From: Candidatus Saccharimonadota bacterium
GTDB taxonomy: Bacteria > Patescibacteriota > Saccharimonadia > Saccharimonadales > Saccharimonadaceae
Reading direction: 5' to 3'
Assembly (NCBI GenBank): GCA_027492255.1
Contig: JAPUFB010000001.1
Location: forward strand, 1 to 64,000
DNA length: 64,000 bases
The notes beneath the pieces were generated by a model, which ran no database searches, was not told the origin of the DNA, and worked only from the letters and a program-made list of their open reading frames with translations. Below, piece by piece: positions 24,618-32,526 of the stretch (position 1 is its first letter; the number at the start of each line of letters is the position of its first letter). Both the position numbers and the translations under genes were made by a program.

Positions 24618-25511
24618 TTAAACCTGTTGGCAGGTGGGACATATGTGCGTGCCACGACCAGCAACACGAATTTTTTCAATAATAGTTCCGCAGCGCGGAC
24701 ATGGATGACCTTCGAGGCGAAATACGTTTGCGAATTTAAGATAACTCCCTTTCTTACCCTCGGCATCAACATAGTTTTTATCAGTTGAACCACCCTTCTC
24801 AATAGATATATTGAGTACATATTTTATCTGCTTTAGAAGCTCTGAAAGTTGTGCGTCGGTTACATCATGGACGCGTATGGCAGGATGGATTTTCGATGCC
24901 CATAAACTCTCATCAGCATAGATGTTGCCTACGCCAGCGAGAACTGATTGATCGAGAATTGCAGCCTTGATAGATGTATTATTACGACGACGAATTCTTG
25001 GAATGAATATCGAATCCATAAACGAATCGTCAAGCGGTTCGGGACCAATTTTCTTCATGAATGCCGTGTCTTCAACTGCTAGTGTTGGTACTAACTTCAT
25101 ATACCCAAACTTACGAAGGTCATTAAAATATAGTCGTGATCCATCGCTAAAATGCAGGTGTTCACGTGTTGTGTTGTCAGGAAGTTTTCCTACTAATGAA
25201 TCATTCGGGTGTCCACCGCCAAATCTCAAGGAGGGCTTAGAATGAAGACTGGTATCGGCAATATAAACGAGTTGCCCAGTCATCTTCAGGTGTACCATTA
25301 GCGTATACCTACTCGAGAGTTCAATGAGCATCATTTTTCCACGACGTCGAAGATTGACAATGTCTGAGCCAATCAAAAAGTGTTCAATATCTATGGGAGC
25401 GTTTGGAAAGCTCTTTAAACTATCGTAATTATGAACTGACTCAATCCTTTTTTTGAGTATAAGACGTTCAAGTCCACGGCGGATTGTTTCAACTTCGGGA
25501 AGTTCAGGCAT
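24618..25511 (-). CDS. mutM: Formamidopyrimidine-DNA glycosylase
   Basis: A 297-residue Fpg. Starting at ATG 25511 gives MPELPEVETIRRG, whose Pro2 (after Met removal) is the catalytic nucleophile and Glu3 the acid; the longer frame upstream would bury them. The helix-two-turn-helix has GVGNIYADESLW, and the C-terminal zinc finger keeps four Cys (CPRCG, ICPTC). It excises oxidised purines such as 8-oxoG. A TATAAT box ends 7 nt upstream, with no Shine-Dalgarno site, so the mRNA is predicted to be leaderless. Confidence 0.96.
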   Translation of the reverse strand: MPELPEVETIRRGLERLILKKRIESVHNYDSLKSFPNAPIDIEHFLIGSDIVNLRRRGKMMLIELSSRYTLMVHLKMTGQLVYIADTSLHSKPSLRFGGGHPNDSLVGKLPDNTTREHLHFSDGSRLYFNDLRKFGYMKLVPTLAVEDTAFMKKIGPEPLDDSFMDSIFIPRIRRRNNTSIKAAILDQSVLAGVGNIYADESLWASKIHPAIRVHDVTDAQLSELLKQIKYVLNISIEKGGSTDKNYVDAEGKKGSYLKFANVFRLEGHPCPRCGTIIEKIRVAGRGTHICPTCQQV

Positions 25512-25518
25512 GGTATGT

Positions 25519-25524
25519 ATTATA
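25519..25524 (-). promoter_or_regulatory. mutM -10 box
   Basis: TATAAT on the minus strand, exactly 7 nt before ATG 25511; the divergent gene has the same arrangement on the other strand 36 nt away. Confidence 0.7.
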
Positions 25525-25559
25525 CCGCCAAGATCGACTTCTACGATATGCAAGTATCG

Positions 25560-25565
25560 TATAAT
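25560..25565 (+). promoter_or_regulatory. -10 box of the membrane-anchored protein gene
   Basis: TATAAT, exactly 7 nt before ATG 25573, no Shine-Dalgarno site and no clear -35. Confidence 0.7.
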
Positions 25566-25572
25566 AAAACAT

Positions 25573-26064
25573 ATGAAAAAGGTGGTCGTGCCAAGTATTG
25601 TGCTTATAGTGACACTTTTGTGTGGCATAGGAATCTGGTGGTATATTGCTCACACCCCTTCACATGCCTGTAATTTCACTGATCGTATACGAAATACCGC
25701 CTCAAATATTCAGCTTTTTTGTTTTGATACTACAAAACTACCGAGTGATGTGACAAGTGATACTACGCAGGCTATTATCCAAGATTCAGCTCTTATATTC
25801 AGCGCAAAAGACAATACTACAACTATCGCCGTAAGTCTTCAAAAGAACCCTGGTACTGAAAAGGTTAAGACATTTATTGAAAAAATCATTCCGCTTCATC
25901 TCGAAACGGATACTTCTATCGGAAAGGGATTGACTGGGATATCAGGTGATCAGTCAATTACCTCACTTTCGACAAGCTCAGATACATGGATCATTATAAC
26001 AACACCGAAAGACTATGATCCTGACCGACTCATTAAAATACTACAAGCATTCCAGCAGGATTAG
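25573..26064 (+). CDS. Small membrane-anchored extracytoplasmic protein
   Basis: A 163-residue protein with an N-terminal membrane helix (residues 5-27) and an extracellular alpha/beta domain holding two Cys (HACNF and LFCFD). No family recognised. The domain resembles that of the protein at 31119-31601: a helical start, a SLQKNPGTE/FSQQKRPET segment, a TWII/SWLM strand, and a closing helix DRLIKIL/NVFRNIL. Both genes flank the large surface-protein genes and both have leaderless promoters. It converges on the large gene with a 4-nt overlap of stop codons. Confidence 0.7.
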   Translation: MKKVVVPSIVLIVTLLCGIGIWWYIAHTPSHACNFTDRIRNTASNIQLFCFDTTKLPSDVTSDTTQAIIQDSALIFSAKDNTTTIAVSLQKNPGTEKVKTFIEKIIPLHLETDTSIGKGLTGISGDQSITSLSTSSDTWIIITTPKDYDPDRLIKILQAFQQD

Positions 26065-29000
26065 TAGCTACTAAGAACCATCTCCTTCAATCTGATGGTA
26101 TTCGCCGCATTACCCGTGCCTCCGTAGGTAATCTTCACAGCAACGACTGCTGTTGCGTTCGTTGCAACGTTAACGGTTGTATAAGAAGCCGTTGCAAGAG
26201 GATACACAGAAGCAGCACCGGCAGCAGTTGACTGCAGGCTTAAGGTCCCTTGCGCATACACTGCTGATGTCGCGCTCGGTGCTGCTCGACACGTAAAGTT
26301 AAGGTCGATTGCCCATGCGAGATTTGTTTGGCTTACACTAGGGGTCACGGTTGCGGGAATCTGGGTCGCGATTGTTGTCGCACCAAGCGTTACCGTGAAT
26401 GTCATTGGCTGAGCCGCAGTAGTAGTCGTAGTTACTCCCGCAGCAGCAAGATTAATGGTTCTCCCTTGTGTACAGTAGTTAGCTGGCATCGTGTAACCGT
26501 TATTAAGTATTTGGGCTGTGAGTGTCGTCCCTGTTAATGCACTTGAATCTGCTATAGCTGCGTAGAGACCACCAAAGCAACTCTGCCATCCACCACCCTG
26601 ATAACAACGGAATCCTGCATCTGTCGCGGTTCCACCGTTATAGTACATCGCCCCTGCCACACCCGTCGGATCACCTGTTCCGCTCTTTGTATCGAGCACA
26701 AGCGTCGTGCCGTTTGCATCACTCGTTCCAATAACTATGCGTTTATTACTCGTATCAGCCGTCAAAACCGCTACACCTGAGCCATCCTGAATACGGAAGG
26801 CTGTTGCTGAGTTTACCTGCCGGTACGCCTGACTGAGTCCTCCTGCCGTAGTAGGCTGAGAAGCATACACTGTATTGGTTCCACTGTCTGAGATTGTCCC
26901 GCTTGAAAAGTAGTTACCTGACAGGTATGTGTTTGCCGACAGAGCTACCAACGTTATGGGAAAATTAGTCGTCGTTGCGGACGCATCAGATATTCTATTA
27001 TCAGTAATCATGGTATTCGAAGCATACAAGTCAATATAAATCGCGTTATTAGTGGTTGCACCACCGTTATCTTGGAAGACGTTATTGGAAATTGTTGTAG
27101 AATCGCCTCCGTTTGTAATAACAAGTCCGTAGCTAGTATTGAGTTTGATCAGGTTATTTGTCACAGTGTTATACGCTGGATTCCCTGCTAATTGTCCTAT
27201 ATATACTCCAGTAGCCGAATTCTGGATCGTATTGTCGCTGAGTGTGTTATTACTCGAGTTATCATAGAAACGGACCCCATTACCACTAGTATTTTGAATG
27301 GTGTTTTCAGTGATGACGTTACTCGAACAACCGTTGAAATCTATACCGTAATTGATAGAATTACCGATGTACGTGTTGTTTGAACTTGTAGTGCTCAATA
27401 TAGGAGCGCTGAAGATGTTATTCGAAAAAACATTGTTATTACTACTGGAGGTAATAGTGACAGCCAAGCCGCCAAAGGAACTATTTGTGATCGTCGTATT
27501 CACAGTGCTCGTAAGCGTAAGCGCAGGATCCTGCGTATTCGTAGACGTCACATTTGTCACTTTGCCCCCTACGATAGCGCCCGAACCAAGCCCAGTGAAC
27601 AATATACCAGTAATATCAAAGAGCTGGCCTCCTCCTGAATTGCCGTCAATCGTTAGGTCTTGAAGCGTCACCCCTGTCCCACTACCGCCACCGGTTGCAT
27701 TCGTTATAACAGTATGGACAACCGAGCTATTAGGAACAGTTATAACAGTCCCCGAACCAGCCCCCGCCAGCGTGGTGTTATTCGGAACATTGATAGTATC
27801 ACTGATAGTATAGGTACCTTTTGCTAAGTACACCTTGCCGCCAGCTGCAGCGGTAAGTGCACTGTTAATCTGCGTTTGATCGCCCGTTCCTGTTGCAACA
27901 TAGTCAGCGGCGTCCTTCTCTGCTTGTGAAGAGTTCGAGGCTGCAACAATCTTAGTCGTTGTCTCGCGGTCGGCTTGCCACTTGCCATTCGCATAGGTAA
28001 GGAGCTGCTTAGTAGTTGTGTCGTAGTACAACATACCTTCAGCGCCGGTCGGACGACTACCGCTACCAGTAAGTGTGAGGCTAGCACCAGAGCCAAGAGC
28101 AACATTCATCGTAGACGTGTTTGCAGTCAGGAGTGTTGCCACTCCGCCAGCGTTTTGAATAGTAAAGGCAGTTGCTGATGTATTCTGGTAGGCATTCGTT
28201 CCTGTCCATGTATTGTTGCTTGAAAGCGAAACGCCGCCACCACTACAGTTTGCCCATCCAAGCACCCCGGCACCGGTTGTGTCCGAAAGACACTGGCCCG
28301 AAGAACCAAGCGCCGTTGGGAGTGTCAGCGTATACGAAGTACTTGTTGCCCCTGAGAGCAGTGTCGCCGTATTTACATTAGTGCTGTTCTTAAATACCAT
28401 ACTGCCGTTAGTACTACTACTTGTACCGAGCGTGAGGCTGGATGTCCCCGTGATCGCTCCGGTAATATTTACTGCCTTCAATAGACTTATCGTACCGGCT
28501 GGTTGAATAAGAAAATTACCCGAATTATTTACCTGGCCCGCAAAGATCGTGCCCGTTCCAGTATTATTGATACTGCCAGAGCCCAGTGTATTATCTGCAA
28601 GATAATTAGTACTTGACCCAGAATCGATAATACTAATTGCATAACATGTTGTTGTACAGCTTGTATCAGTAACTGCATTATTAGTTAGCGTATTACTAGT
28701 ACTTGTGTAGTTAAGAACGATGGCGTTATTGGCTGCTGGGCCGCCTGAATTAGCAACAACATTACCCGTTACCAAGGTATTACTTGTCGTTTCAAGCAGA
28801 ATCCCCTCGGCAGTATTACTATCAAGCGCATTTCCCTCGATAGTGTTATTCGATGAATTCTCAAGATATACACCTAGACTACCGCCAGTTATACTATTGC
28901 CCGAAACTGTCACCGCATTACTATGATTTAGGTGGATATTATAGTCAGTATTGTCTCTGAATGTATTCCCTGTAATAGCACCCGTTGAATAGTCCATATA

Positions 29001-30368
29001 TATTCCAACAAGGTTTGCTTGAAAGGTATTGTTAGCAATAATATTATTCGTACCACCAAGATAGATACCCTTGTTGCCGTTGTTCATAAATGTGTTATCA
29101 ATAAAGGTATTATTCTCGGAGTTATTGAGGTGAACTCCATTATCCTTAAAGTTCATAAACCAGTTGTGAATAAACTTAGCACCTTGTGACGTACTATTTC
29201 CAGTTTGCCAGCTATAGTAAGCAGTCTGCGTACAGCTCGTACACCCCTGTATAGCTTTTTGTCCCTCAAACCGAATATCACGAACAGTGAAATTATATGG
29301 TCCAAAGTTAGAAGCAATAATAGGATCATAACCGGATCCAGTATCGTGTTCAGCAAGTTGCAATACCGTCTCGTACCCTGATCCAACCAAAGTCGTACCA
29401 TCCGGAGGACTCAATTCACTATTGATGGTATATGTACCCTTCATCAGATAAACCACACCTCCGGTTGCTGCGGTCATCGCACTGGTGATCTCATCTTCTG
29501 CGGTTCCGGTAACGATATAGTCAGCAGCATCTTTCTCGGCCTGTGAACTATCCGATGCTGCGACAATTTTTGTCGATGTAGTACGGTCTGACTGCCATTT
29601 ACCATTTGCATACACAAGAAGTTGTTGGGCGCTAGTGTCGTACCACAACATACCTTCAGTACCCGTTGGGCGAACTGCACCCCCTGTAAGAGTGAGGCTG
29701 GTACTTGAACCGAGGGTGAGATTCATTGTCGACGTATTTGCGGTCAGGAGTGTCGCCGCTCCGCCAGCATTTTGGATAGTAAAGGCAGTTGCCGAGGTGG
29801 TTCGGTAGATATTCGTTCCTGTCCATGTATTATTAGCCGAAAGTTGCGCAAAACTCGCACTATCCAATCCATCCAATGTCTCCGAGTTGTAGGCATAGGC
29901 ACTGGCAGCGACAAGAGTTCTTGAGCTCATCGGAGATTCCCAGGTTGCACAGGCAGCGGTCGAACAGGTGGCTGTCCCAGGAGTAGCCTGTGTAATCTCA
30001 AAGTACAGAGAACCACTCGCAAAGATGGCTGGATCCATAGGGGTGACGTCACCAAGCTTCGTAGAGAAGAGTCCATTGGTAATTTGAACACGATTTGTCG
30101 TTTCCCTCGTCTCACTCCACTTGAGCGTACCGCCACTTGCAGCATCGTAGAGTTTGAACTGCATATTGTAGAGACCATCAGCAACGATCAGGCCACTGGC
30201 ATCTGTAAGACGGCCTTGGAAATTGACCTTGGTTGGGACTGTTGTGAGTGCAGAGACAGAAGACTGAGAGACACAGGCAAACAGGGCAACAAAGAGCCCT
30301 AGCGCCAGAGTGCGCGAAGCGTAGCGGAAAAATCTCGGTATGATCCGAGGTGGCCTCTGTTTGTTCAT
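26061..30368 (-). CDS. Giant secreted surface protein with two pectate-lyase/NosD-like beta-helix domains
   Basis: About 1435 residues from ATG 30368. The first 50 residues hold a basic region (RPPRIIPRFFRYASR) and hydrophobic signal segment ending in SALT. Residues about 50-175 are a head domain shared exactly with the protein at 32527-34413. Two large modules follow (from about 268 and about 806), each opening with KIVAAS-SSQAEKDAADY and KGTYTI, then long runs of Asn-rich repeats (NTF, NNTI, GNTF, SNNT) typical of right-handed beta helices of the Pectate_lyase_3/NosD type. The two modules and the 80 residues before each are an internal duplication. A linker unit of the form GTTLVLDTK..DPTG.AGAMYYN and a beta-rich C-terminal domain end the protein; no sorting signal or C-terminal membrane helix was seen. 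Probably an adhesin or glycan-binding fibre. Confidence 0.8.
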   Translation of the reverse strand: MNKQRPPRIIPRFFRYASRTLALGLFVALFACVSQSSVSALTTVPTKVNFQGRLTDASGLIVADGLYNMQFKLYDAASGGTLKWSETRETTNRVQITNGLFSTKLGDVTPMDPAIFASGSLYFEITQATPGTATCSTAACATWESPMSSRTLVAASAYAYNSETLDGLDSASFAQLSANNTWTGTNIYRTTSATAFTIQNAGGAATLLTANTSTMNLTLGSSTSLTLTGGAVRPTGTEGMLWYDTSAQQLLVYANGKWQSDRTTSTKIVAASDSSQAEKDAADYIVTGTAEDEITSAMTAATGGVVYLMKGTYTINSELSPPDGTTLVGSGYETVLQLAEHDTGSGYDPIIASNFGPYNFTVRDIRFEGQKAIQGCTSCTQTAYYSWQTGNSTSQGAKFIHNWFMNFKDNGVHLNNSENNTFIDNTFMNNGNKGIYLGGTNNIIANNTFQANLVGIYMDYSTGAITGNTFRDNTDYNIHLNHSNAVTVSGNSITGGSLGVYLENSSNNTIEGNALDSNTAEGILLETTSNTLVTGNVVANSGGPAANNAIVLNYTSTSNTLTNNAVTDTSCTTTCYAISIIDSGSSTNYLADNTLGSGSINNTGTGTIFAGQVNNSGNFLIQPAGTISLLKAVNITGAITGTSSLTLGTSSSTNGSMVFKNSTNVNTATLLSGATSTSYTLTLPTALGSSGQCLSDTTGAGVLGWANCSGGGVSLSSNNTWTGTNAYQNTSATAFTIQNAGGVATLLTANTSTMNVALGSGASLTLTGSGSRPTGAEGMLYYDTTTKQLLTYANGKWQADRETTTKIVAASNSSQAEKDAADYVATGTGDQTQINSALTAAAGGKVYLAKGTYTISDTINVPNNTTLAGAGSGTVITVPNSSVVHTVITNATGGGSGTGVTLQDLTIDGNSGGGQLFDITGILFTGLGSGAIVGGKVTNVTSTNTQDPALTLTSTVNTTITNSSFGGLAVTITSSSNNNVFSNNIFSAPILSTTSSNNTYIGNSINYGIDFNGCSSNVITENTIQNTSGNGVRFYDNSSNNTLSDNTIQNSATGVYIGQLAGNPAYNTVTNNLIKLNTSYGLVITNGGDSTTISNNVFQDNGGATTNNAIYIDLYASNTMITDNRISDASATTTNFPITLVALSANTYLSGNYFSSGTISDSGTNTVYASQPTTAGGLSQAYRQVNSATAFRIQDGSGVAVLTADTSNKRIVIGTSDANGTTLVLDTKSGTGDPTGVAGAMYYNGGTATDAGFRCYQGGGWQSCFGGLYAAIADSSALTGTTLTAQILNNGYTMPANYCTQGRTINLAAAGVTTTTTAAQPMTFTVTLGATTIATQIPATVTPSVSQTNLAWAIDLNFTCRAAPSATSAVYAQGTLSLQSTAAGAASVYPLATASYTTVNVATNATAVVAVKITYGGTGNAANTIRLKEMVLSSY
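29841..30359. repeat. 519-bp direct repeat, copy 1
   Basis: Identical by reading, base for base, to 33865-34383 and in the same orientation. It encodes the signal peptide and head domain of the large surface protein. Both edges are abrupt: flanking bases differ at once. Confidence 0.9.
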
Positions 30369-30404
30369 GTAAATTTTTGTCTCTGCTTCTTGAGTAAATC
30401 TCAC

Positions 30405-30557
30405 CTTACTCTTTGGCTCACTATGAAGTATAGAGGAAAGTAGTAGTAAAATGCAAGTGTTTATTTGCTAAATACGACGGCTTGCTTATGTGGGCAAAAT
30501 TCGGACAGTGTGAGCAAAAATTATTATGTTAATTGTTTAAGGAATTTTGCCAAAATA
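30405..30557. promoter_or_regulatory. Upstream region of the giant surface-protein gene
   Basis: On the minus strand TTGCAT (30456-30451), an 18-nt spacer and TATACT (30432-30427) make a promoter with about 50 nt of leader. The rest is AT-rich and holds no gene. Confidence 0.6.
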
Positions 30558-31010
30558 CTACTGTTTTGCCTTGATGGCTTGAACAACTTTACTATCATCA
30601 CGAAGATTTTGCCAAAATACTACTTGATCAGCCTGTATTGCCATACTATCATCCGGTCCATATACCTGACTGCTCACTTTTACGAGTGTTGTGGTGTCTT
30701 CGGCGGGCGTAGACGAATTTCCTGCTGATGAGATTTTTTGCGCGGTATAGGGTGATTTAAGTGTGAGATACTTTCCGTTAGTGTTCTGAAGCATGCCAAA
30801 AAATAGCTGACCACTTGTTGTATAGATTGCCTGGTACTGAGCTCGATTAATCTTTTGCGAATTTGGGTCCAGCATCTGTAGTGCCGTATATACAACCGTC
30901 GCACTAATTGCAAGGACGATAAAGCCAATAGCTAGTGGGTGCAAAACGATTTTTGAAAACCTATGCGGTTTTTTTTCTTGAGATTGAGACTCTTGATGAG
31001 CGTGGCTCAT
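30558..31010 (-). CDS. Membrane-anchored protein of unknown function
   Basis: A 150-residue protein: charged Gln/Lys/His-rich cytoplasmic start (1-20), one membrane helix (about 25-46), then an extracellular domain with YTTSGQLFFGML, YLTLKSPYTAQ and a closing WQNLRDDSKVVQAIKAK. Not recognised. GAGGAAGG precedes the ATG. It lies between the two large surface-protein genes and is the next gene upstream of the giant one on the same strand. Confidence 0.7.
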   Translation of the reverse strand: MSHAHQESQSQEKKPHRFSKIVLHPLAIGFIVLAISATVVYTALQMLDPNSQKINRAQYQAIYTTSGQLFFGMLQNTNGKYLTLKSPYTAQKISSAGNSSTPAEDTTTLVKVSSQVYGPDDSMAIQADQVVFWQNLRDDSKVVQAIKAKQ

Positions 31011-31105
31011 AATATATTACCTTCCTCATAGTTAGCTATACCGTTATTATATCATTACTACCGTCTCATCTCATGCACCTGAAAATAGACTCGAATTTAA
31101 TGCGT

Positions 31106-31111
31106 TATAAT
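31106..31111 (+). promoter_or_regulatory. -10 box of the small membrane-anchored protein gene
   Basis: TATAAT, exactly 7 nt before ATG 31119, no Shine-Dalgarno site. Confidence 0.7.
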
Positions 31112-31118
31112 ACTCTCT

Positions 31119-31601
31119 ATGACGTTTCGTAAACCATTACCTTCATATATTTTAATAGCATCGCTTTGCAGTATCATCTTGGGAGCAATCGGGTATTACA
31201 TCTGGTCGAGTACACATGTACATTACGATAATATCTCGACCGTCAGCAAGGATTCAGGGCTAAAGCTTGTTCTACCAAAGTCTATCCCAGGGAACGCAAA
31301 AATCGTCGATCAGCCTCAATATCATAAAGAAAATGGTAGTATTACTACTCGAATAATGATAGACGGAATCACCATGACATTTTCGCAACAAAAGCGTCCC
31401 GAAACGAGCCTGGAGCAAATCGATACCCAAGATACATTCCTCGTCAACGCCGGCTCGGTGTATGTGCTCAAGGGAGAAAAAGGGCGTCTTCAGGCGATTG
31501 TCGAAACTCAGGATTCTTGGTTAATGGTCAATTCCGATGCAAAAATTGGCGTTAATGTCTTCAGAAACATACTTGAATCACTCAGCACTACTGTGCAGTA
31601 A
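31119..31601 (+). CDS. Small membrane-anchored extracytoplasmic protein, paralogue-like to 25573-26064
   Basis: A 160-residue protein with an N-terminal membrane helix (about 8-30) and a domain without Cys. Size, topology, order of segments and leaderless promoter match the protein at 25573-26064, although identity is low by eye. It converges on the serine hydrolase gene with a 14-nt overlap of coding regions. Function unknown; proximity to surface-protein genes suggests an envelope role. Confidence 0.7.
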   Translation: MTFRKPLPSYILIASLCSIILGAIGYYIWSSTHVHYDNISTVSKDSGLKLVLPKSIPGNAKIVDQPQYHKENGSITTRIMIDGITMTFSQQKRPETSLEQIDTQDTFLVNAGSVYVLKGEKGRLQAIVETQDSWLMVNSDAKIGVNVFRNILESLSTTVQ

Positions 31602-32523
31602 TATAATCATAAATTCTTTTTGAGACCTGCGCGATCACTTCTTCACCCTTCGCCTTTGTTTCATTCAACATAACACAAACTAGGTAGTTTCTGTTTGGAA
31701 CATAGATAATTCCACAATCAGATTGCACTTCATTACCTGCAACACCCATTTTGTGTGCAATTGGCACATTATCTGGAATATATTCGCCAATTCTGCCAGT
31801 CCCCCCGTATGTTGAATGCGTCAGATAGGTCATAATTTCTTGAGATGCATCTGTTGAGACATAACATGCAAAATAAAGACATTTCAGGAATGAGGCGTAC
31901 GAACGCGCAGTCATCGAAAGATTCGTACGCTCGTCATCTATATAGTCGACGTCAAGTGCATCATACGCCCCAGTTTTTAGGCTAGATTTATGCGCATCGA
32001 CGACTGACTGAACCGCTTTTAGCGCTGTATTATCTGAATTCTCGATCATTAGGACAGCAAATTCACGAATCGTAAGCGTATACCCGACTCCCTTTTTGTA
32101 TAGTTCGCCATATCCATCATCAAGCCACTCTTTCTTAAGCGAAATTTTCTCATCAAGATTCACCGCACCCGCTTCAGCAAGCTTATAGACCTCCATAGCG
32201 ACAGGAACTTTGAGTAATGACGCAGCCACAAGATGCTGGGCGTCACCTATGCGAATTGACGTGCCCGTCGGTAAATACTCAAAGTAGAGTGATACTTTTC
32301 CATCGTAGTACGCCAGTTCATTCCTCAGATCCGCACGTAATGGCTCGAAGTTGACTAGCGTATCGCTAGGTTTTGATAGAAATATACGCTTTGCGAGGAG
32401 ATCGTGATCATATATCTGCGCATCGACTCGCACGCCGGAATACCACATACCGCCAAAGAAACTCGCGGCCGCTGTTAAGAGTACGCTGATAATAATTGTG
32501 GTGGGAAGCATGTATTTCTTCAT
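31588..32523 (-). CDS. Beta-lactamase-fold serine hydrolase (class A/PBP-like)
   Basis: A 311-residue protein with an N-terminal membrane anchor or signal (5-25). Catalytic motifs are SLLK (Ser102, Lys105), SDN (163-165) and HKMG in place of KTG, near residue 255. It is the second such enzyme in the window, but lacks the long N-terminal binding region of the one at 2071-3780. It may trim or sense peptidoglycan, or be a true beta-lactamase; the deacylating Glu is not clear, though EWLDDG follows at about the right place. Starts 3 nt after the stop of the 628-residue surface-protein gene, so the two form an operon. Confidence 0.82.
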   Translation of the reverse strand: MKKYMLPTTIIISVLLTAAASFFGGMWYSGVRVDAQIYDHDLLAKRIFLSKPSDTLVNFEPLRADLRNELAYYDGKVSLYFEYLPTGTSIRIGDAQHLVAASLLKVPVAMEVYKLAEAGAVNLDEKISLKKEWLDDGYGELYKKGVGYTLTIREFAVLMIENSDNTALKAVQSVVDAHKSSLKTGAYDALDVDYIDDERTNLSMTARSYASFLKCLYFACYVSTDASQEIMTYLTHSTYGGTGRIGEYIPDNVPIAHKMGVAGNEVQSDCGIIYVPNRNYLVCVMLNETKAKGEEVIAQVSKRIYDYITAQ

Positions 32524-32526
32524 AAT

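Noticed and set aside
26700..29300. CRISPR-like spacing of repeats
   Set aside because: Repeats here are irregular Asn/Thr-rich codons of a beta-helix protein, with no constant direct repeat or spacer length.
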